Assembly (NCBI GenBank): GCA_035647615.1
Contig: DASRND010000032.1
Location: forward strand, 186,001 to 250,000
Direction of reading: 5' to 3'
DNA length: 64,000 nucleotides
Source of the DNA: Bacteroidales bacterium
Lineage (GTDB): Bacteria; Bacteroidota; Bacteroidia; Bacteroidales; 4484-276
Shown here: piece by piece, positions 61,019 through 64,000 of the stretch
How positions within the stretch are numbered: position 1 is the first letter of the stretch
How the letters are laid out: every line of letters begins with the position of its first letter
Program-made: the position numbers and the translations under genes
Notes under the pieces: model-generated
What the model was told of the DNA's origin: nothing
Database searches by the model: none
The model's input: the letters and a program-made list of their open reading frames with translations, nothing else

Positions 61019-61504
61019 TTAGGAACCCGACAACCCCACGGCTGCAAGCAAATTTTCGAGATATTCGGGCGCAGTTTCGTCACCTTCGGTAGGAGCCCAG
61101 GGAGCAAAGTTTTTAGAAGTGGAGGCGGTGTAAGGTCCTTCTTTCACCTCATAGGCAACCGAGCCAGGCTCCAGTGAAACGAGCGTGTGGTAGGTGCGTT
61201 TGGAAATCTCTACTCCATAATTTCCACTACGGGAATCGAGGATGATGTGATCGGTGATGTTCCCACTATCGTCGAACGTAAAAACTACAAACCGTCCACG
61301 CAGCGCCAGGAAGATTTCGAATTTATCCGGATTTTCGTGTTTATGCGGTTGCACGTAGGTGCCCGGCTCCATGGCATTGAGCATCCGATGCAACGGGTCT
61401 TCATGGTTTGGATGAAAATTGTAGTTCATACGTCGGCGCGGCGATTGTTGCGCCTCCCGCGTAAATTCATCAATAAATTCATCCGTTATTTTTATCATAC
61501 CCAT
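61019..61504 (-). CDS. WbuC family cupin-fold metalloprotein
   Basis: A 161-residue cupin. NFHPNHEDPLHRMLNAM then GTYVQPHKHENPDKFEIFLA is the family core with metal-ligand His and Glu residues near residues 50-65. WbuC proteins are found in O-antigen and polysaccharide clusters of many bacteria, but their role is not established. The start is either MGMIKI or MIKITDEF two codons later; I could not decide. It lies 37 bp after the YbaK-like gene in the same direction, so the two may be co-transcribed. Confidence 0.85.
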   Translation of the reverse strand: MGMIKITDEFIDEFTREAQQSPRRRMNYNFHPNHEDPLHRMLNAMEPGTYVQPHKHENPDKFEIFLALRGRFVVFTFDDSGNITDHIILDSRSGNYGVEISKRTYHTLVSLEPGSVAYEVKEGPYTASTSKNFAPWAPTEGDETAPEYLENLLAAVGLSGS

Positions 61505-61541
61505 CCTGCTTACTGATCTTTAAATTAAAAATGCAAAATTA

Positions 61542-62039
61542 TCAATAAAGCTCCAAAAATTCATAGGCGTTGCCGGTGGTGTTCAGATATTTTATAAAAT
61601 CTTCAAAGGCGATCACCACCGATGCTGTATTGATATTGGGATGGAAACTAATTTTTAAAGCCTTTTTTAATTGGATATCCAAAAACAGCTTTACGTGGTT
61701 TTGCTCATCGTTGATAAGACCGAAAGGTGTAACTGATCCGGGCGTAAGGTGCAGCCATTTGAGGAGGCGCTGTGGCGAGGCGAAAGAGAGTTTCCCCTGC
61801 CCCAGCCGCTTCTCCAGTTCGTGGATGTCGAGAGTGGCATCGTGGCGCAGCACTACCAGATAATGCCGGTTTCCTTTGTGGTTGCGGAAGAAGATGTTTT
61901 TGCAATGCGTGGCCTCAATATCTTTCCAATACAGCATTGCCTCCTCAACCGTTGGCACTGGCGGATGGTGATAAATCTCATACGGAATATTTAGCGTCTT
62001 AAGATAGTCGAGTACTTTTTGCTCTTGATCTTGTACCAT
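61542..62039 (-). CDS. YbaK/ProX-type aminoacyl-tRNA deacylase
   Basis: A 165-residue single-domain editing protein of the YbaK/ProX family, which removes wrongly attached amino acids (for example Ala from tRNA-Pro) in trans. CKNIFFRNHKGNRHYLVVLR, with the Lys of the family, then KRLGQGKLSFASPQRLLKWL, HLTPGSVTPFGLINDEQ and a C-terminal helical part match it. The exact tRNA and amino acid cannot be told apart by eye from PrdX or ProXp-ala relatives. It sits upstream of the WbuC cupin gene. Confidence 0.88.
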   Translation of the reverse strand: MVQDQEQKVLDYLKTLNIPYEIYHHPPVPTVEEAMLYWKDIEATHCKNIFFRNHKGNRHYLVVLRHDATLDIHELEKRLGQGKLSFASPQRLLKWLHLTPGSVTPFGLINDEQNHVKLFLDIQLKKALKISFHPNINTASVVIAFEDFIKYLNTTGNAYEFLELY

Positions 62040-62227
62040 AGTTTTTTCGTCAAAAATAGGACTTTTAGGGGAGAGGGCAGTCGGCAGCCTTCAGGCATCA
62101 GGTTTCAGTCGGCAGTTAATCAATCGATTTGCAACGTTAAACCGAATATCGTATTTTGAATTTTAAAACCGGGAAATTAACTTGAAAACTAAGCATCAAG
62201 CAATGCCAACTGTGACCTGCCGACTCA

Positions 62228-64000
62228 TTAAAACGGATATCCTATCCCGAAACTCCAAACCAGATCGCGCAATTGCAGGTTGTTGACGCGCCAGCGTTTG
62301 CCGGCCGGGAAAGCCGGATTTTTGAGTGGAGCGGCACCGTCGACACGAAAAACGAAAAAGGAGAAATCAAAACGCAATCCCAGTCCTGCATCTATTGCCA
62401 GTTCACTCAAAAAACGTGTAACATCAAACTTCCCTCCCGGATAATTCTTGCTGAAATTGAGCAGCCAAACGTTGCCTATGTCGGTAAAAATGGCGCCTTT
62501 CAGCCAATTATAAATGGGGAAACGATATTCAAGATTAGCTTCCAGGATCAGGTCGCCCATCTTTTCAAAATAAATTCCAGTGGTATCGCGAAACGATCCC
62601 GGCCCCAGCGAGCGATAATTCCAGCCGCGCATGTCGTTGGAACCGCCGCCATAAAAGCCTTTCTCGAAAGGCAGCACCTTGCTGTTGCTGTAAGGAATTC
62701 CAATACCAAACAGGTTGCGATACGCCACAGTATGATCTTCCTGCAAAGCAAAATAATACCTGAAATCGAAGTCGGTGCGCACATATTGGGCAAAAGGAAT
62801 ATTCCAGACAGCATATTCGTCTCTTGCATTTTTTTGCTGATCAAAAACCTGTGAAGCCAAATTAAGGACATTGCCCGAGGTTTCGATGTTCCAACGCAAA
62901 AACATAAAATTCTTCACCTGGCCACGGCGCTGGTTATTAAAAATATAGGTGTACTTGGCGGCCATGATGAAATGGTCGGTGTATTGATTGGTCAAACGCG
63001 GATCGTTGAGTCGAATGAGGCGCTGGATAAAAGCAGAATCAGGAAAGATCGACACAGAATTGATTTCGATAGGAGTGAGGCTGTGCGCCGAAAAATCGCC
63101 ATGGCGCCAGCTATATCCAAACGAAGCATTGGTAACATAGCGCTCGTAGTCGGGGCGGTTTTGATAATTAACCCCGGTTTTGATGGTAGTGCGTGGACGC
63201 AGCACGTGGGGCAGGACATCCTTCGACACCGGCAGCAGAAATTTCGGGAAATCCAGGGTGAGCTCAGCACCGGTTTGTATGGTGTTGAATAACAAAAGCT
63301 TTGGTTGCGAATCGGCGCCACCCGCCTGCCACTCTACACCGCCCGTAACTTTCAGGGTAAGCACTTCGCCACCGCGGAAAAGATTCAGATTTTGATACAC
63401 AAAGTTGCCGGCGATGCCCAGCTTGCTGCCGGAGGTGGTGCCCTCCGCCTCGATGGAATACGACTGTACCGGTCGCCGGGTAAGCTCAATAATACTATTC
63501 AAAAATTTGCTTGTGCTGTCGGCAGGATCGACCACCTGCGGCGCCCGCCGAAAATTTATCGCGGTGTAGCCATACAACGGAAACGACGACAGTTGCCGGT
63601 AGGTATCCTTCTCGGCTTTCTGTTGATAAATCCCGCCCGGCTCCAACATTATTTTGCTGCGCAACGTCGTAGGACGAATCCGGAGCTTGTCGCGATAATA
63701 AAAGATGTATCTCCCTACCGCCGAATCCTTGGAAGGAAGCACCAGTTTTTTCATGTTGGCGGTGTCGGTATAAAGCGGATCAAAATCAGGCAACACAGCA
63801 ATGGTGTTGATAAAATATTTCTGATGGCTACGCCGGCTGGCGATGGCTGCCAGGGTATCGTCGCTGTTTTGATAACGGCCGATGTTAGGATAAACCTTTA
63901 AAGATTTATTTGCGAAAGCGCTGTCGATCTCGTAATACATAAACTCCGGGCCGAAAAAATAATATCCCGAATTGCGCAGCAGGGTAGTCACACGATAGCG
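62228..64000 (-). CDS. BamA/TamA-like outer membrane protein, N terminus missing
   Basis: The frame is open to the right edge, so the start lies outside and 590 codons remain. The visible start (TTLLRNSGYYFFGPEFMYYE) fits a periplasmic POTRA-type module. The rest is a C-terminal barrel (Omp85/surface antigen type): GVGIPYSNSKVLPF-like turns, EANLEYRFPIYNWLKGAIF near residue 500, and AGLGLRFDFSFFVFRVDGA, closing with WSFGIGYPF. Proteins of this kind insert barrels or move polypeptides in the outer membrane. A giant TamB-like gene at 50647 may be a functional partner, by analogy with TamA/TamB. Confidence 0.88.
   Translation of the reverse strand, partial: RYRVTTLLRNSGYYFFGPEFMYYEIDSAFANKSLKVYPNIGRYQNSDDTLAAIASRRSHQKYFINTIAVLPDFDPLYTDTANMKKLVLPSKDSAVGRYIFYYRDKLRIRPTTLRSKIMLEPGGIYQQKAEKDTYRQLSSFPLYGYTAINFRRAPQVVDPADSTSKFLNSIIELTRRPVQSYSIEAEGTTSGSKLGIAGNFVYQNLNLFRGGEVLTLKVTGGVEWQAGGADSQPKLLLFNTIQTGAELTLDFPKFLLPVSKDVLPHVLRPRTTIKTGVNYQNRPDYERYVTNASFGYSWRHGDFSAHSLTPIEINSVSIFPDSAFIQRLIRLNDPRLTNQYTDHFIMAAKYTYIFNNQRRGQVKNFMFLRWNIETSGNVLNLASQVFDQQKNARDEYAVWNIPFAQYVRTDFDFRYYFALQEDHTVAYRNLFGIGIPYSNSKVLPFEKGFYGGGSNDMRGWNYRSLGPGSFRDTTGIYFEKMGDLILEANLEYRFPIYNWLKGAIFTDIGNVWLLNFSKNYPGGKFDVTRFLSELAIDAGLGLRFDFSFFVFRVDGAAPLKNPAFPAGKRWRVNNLQLRDLVWSFGIGYPF

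Noticed and set aside
1..64000. CRISPR arrays, prophage or intact insertion sequences
   Set aside because: I found no regularly spaced direct repeats of CRISPR type, no transposase, integrase or structural phage gene.

Overview
The window reads as a chromosomal segment of a free-living or environmental member of the Bacteroidota, most likely Bacteroidales. The evidence is: secreted proteins ending in type IX secretion (T9SS) sorting domains, Omp28-type proteins, many lipoproteins, promoters of the Bacteroidota form (TTTG, about 17-23 bp, TAnnTTTG), mostly weak Shine-Dalgarno sequences, and moderate GC content. I see no plasmid, prophage, CRISPR array or intact insertion sequence. Both ends cut through genes: an SSS sodium symporter on the left and a BamA/TamA-type barrel on the right.

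Left part (1-15.7 kb). After the symporter come gdhA with a clear terminator, a minimal nucleotidyltransferase, a PolB-like exonuclease, an exported superoxide dismutase, an AlbA_2 regulator, an ICMT-like membrane methyltransferase, a flavodoxin and pdxH. Then there is an envelope block: a T9SS-exported protein with two thioredoxin-like Cys pairs, a lipocalin-like lipoprotein, two LPP20-like proteins, and an 884-residue protein with a papain/transglutaminase-like Cys-His-Asp site and propeller-like repeats. An orphan group II intron 3' end (domains V and VI) lies just after it.

Middle part (15.7-36 kb). This holds an acyltransferase/BASS transporter pair, aroB-aroA, ilvA, the three-gene pnt transhydrogenase operon, an FKBP lipoprotein and a second Omp28/T9SS protein. 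Next is a probable cell-wall-sugar salvage locus: an AmgK-like kinase fused to a RapZ C-terminal domain, a 46-residue three-Cys protein and a MurU-like nucleotidyltransferase. The complete pstSCAB phosphate transporter follows.

Right part (36-64 kb). A small AT-rich island carries a lipoprotein with a T9SS-like tail coupled to a beta-barrel gene. It is followed by thiolase, a rhomboid protease, a C-terminal processing protease, fabG, a membrane protein with a VWA-like region, an M48 protease, a sulfotransferase, tRNA-Asp, cutC, LD-carboxypeptidase, yraN, a giant AsmA/TamB-like protein, a YedK/HMCES protein, ahcY, a nuclease-fold lipoprotein lacking obvious catalytic residues, a TauE/SafE permease, hisS, a WbuC cupin, a YbaK-type deacylase and the TamA/BamA-like barrel.

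Most of the window is ordinary housekeeping. The accessory interest lies in the AmgK-RapZ/MurU locus, the LPP20/transglutaminase-like cluster, the AT-rich lipoprotein-barrel pair, the intron relic, a RhuM relic, and several families of dispersed palindromic repeats filling the intergenic gaps.
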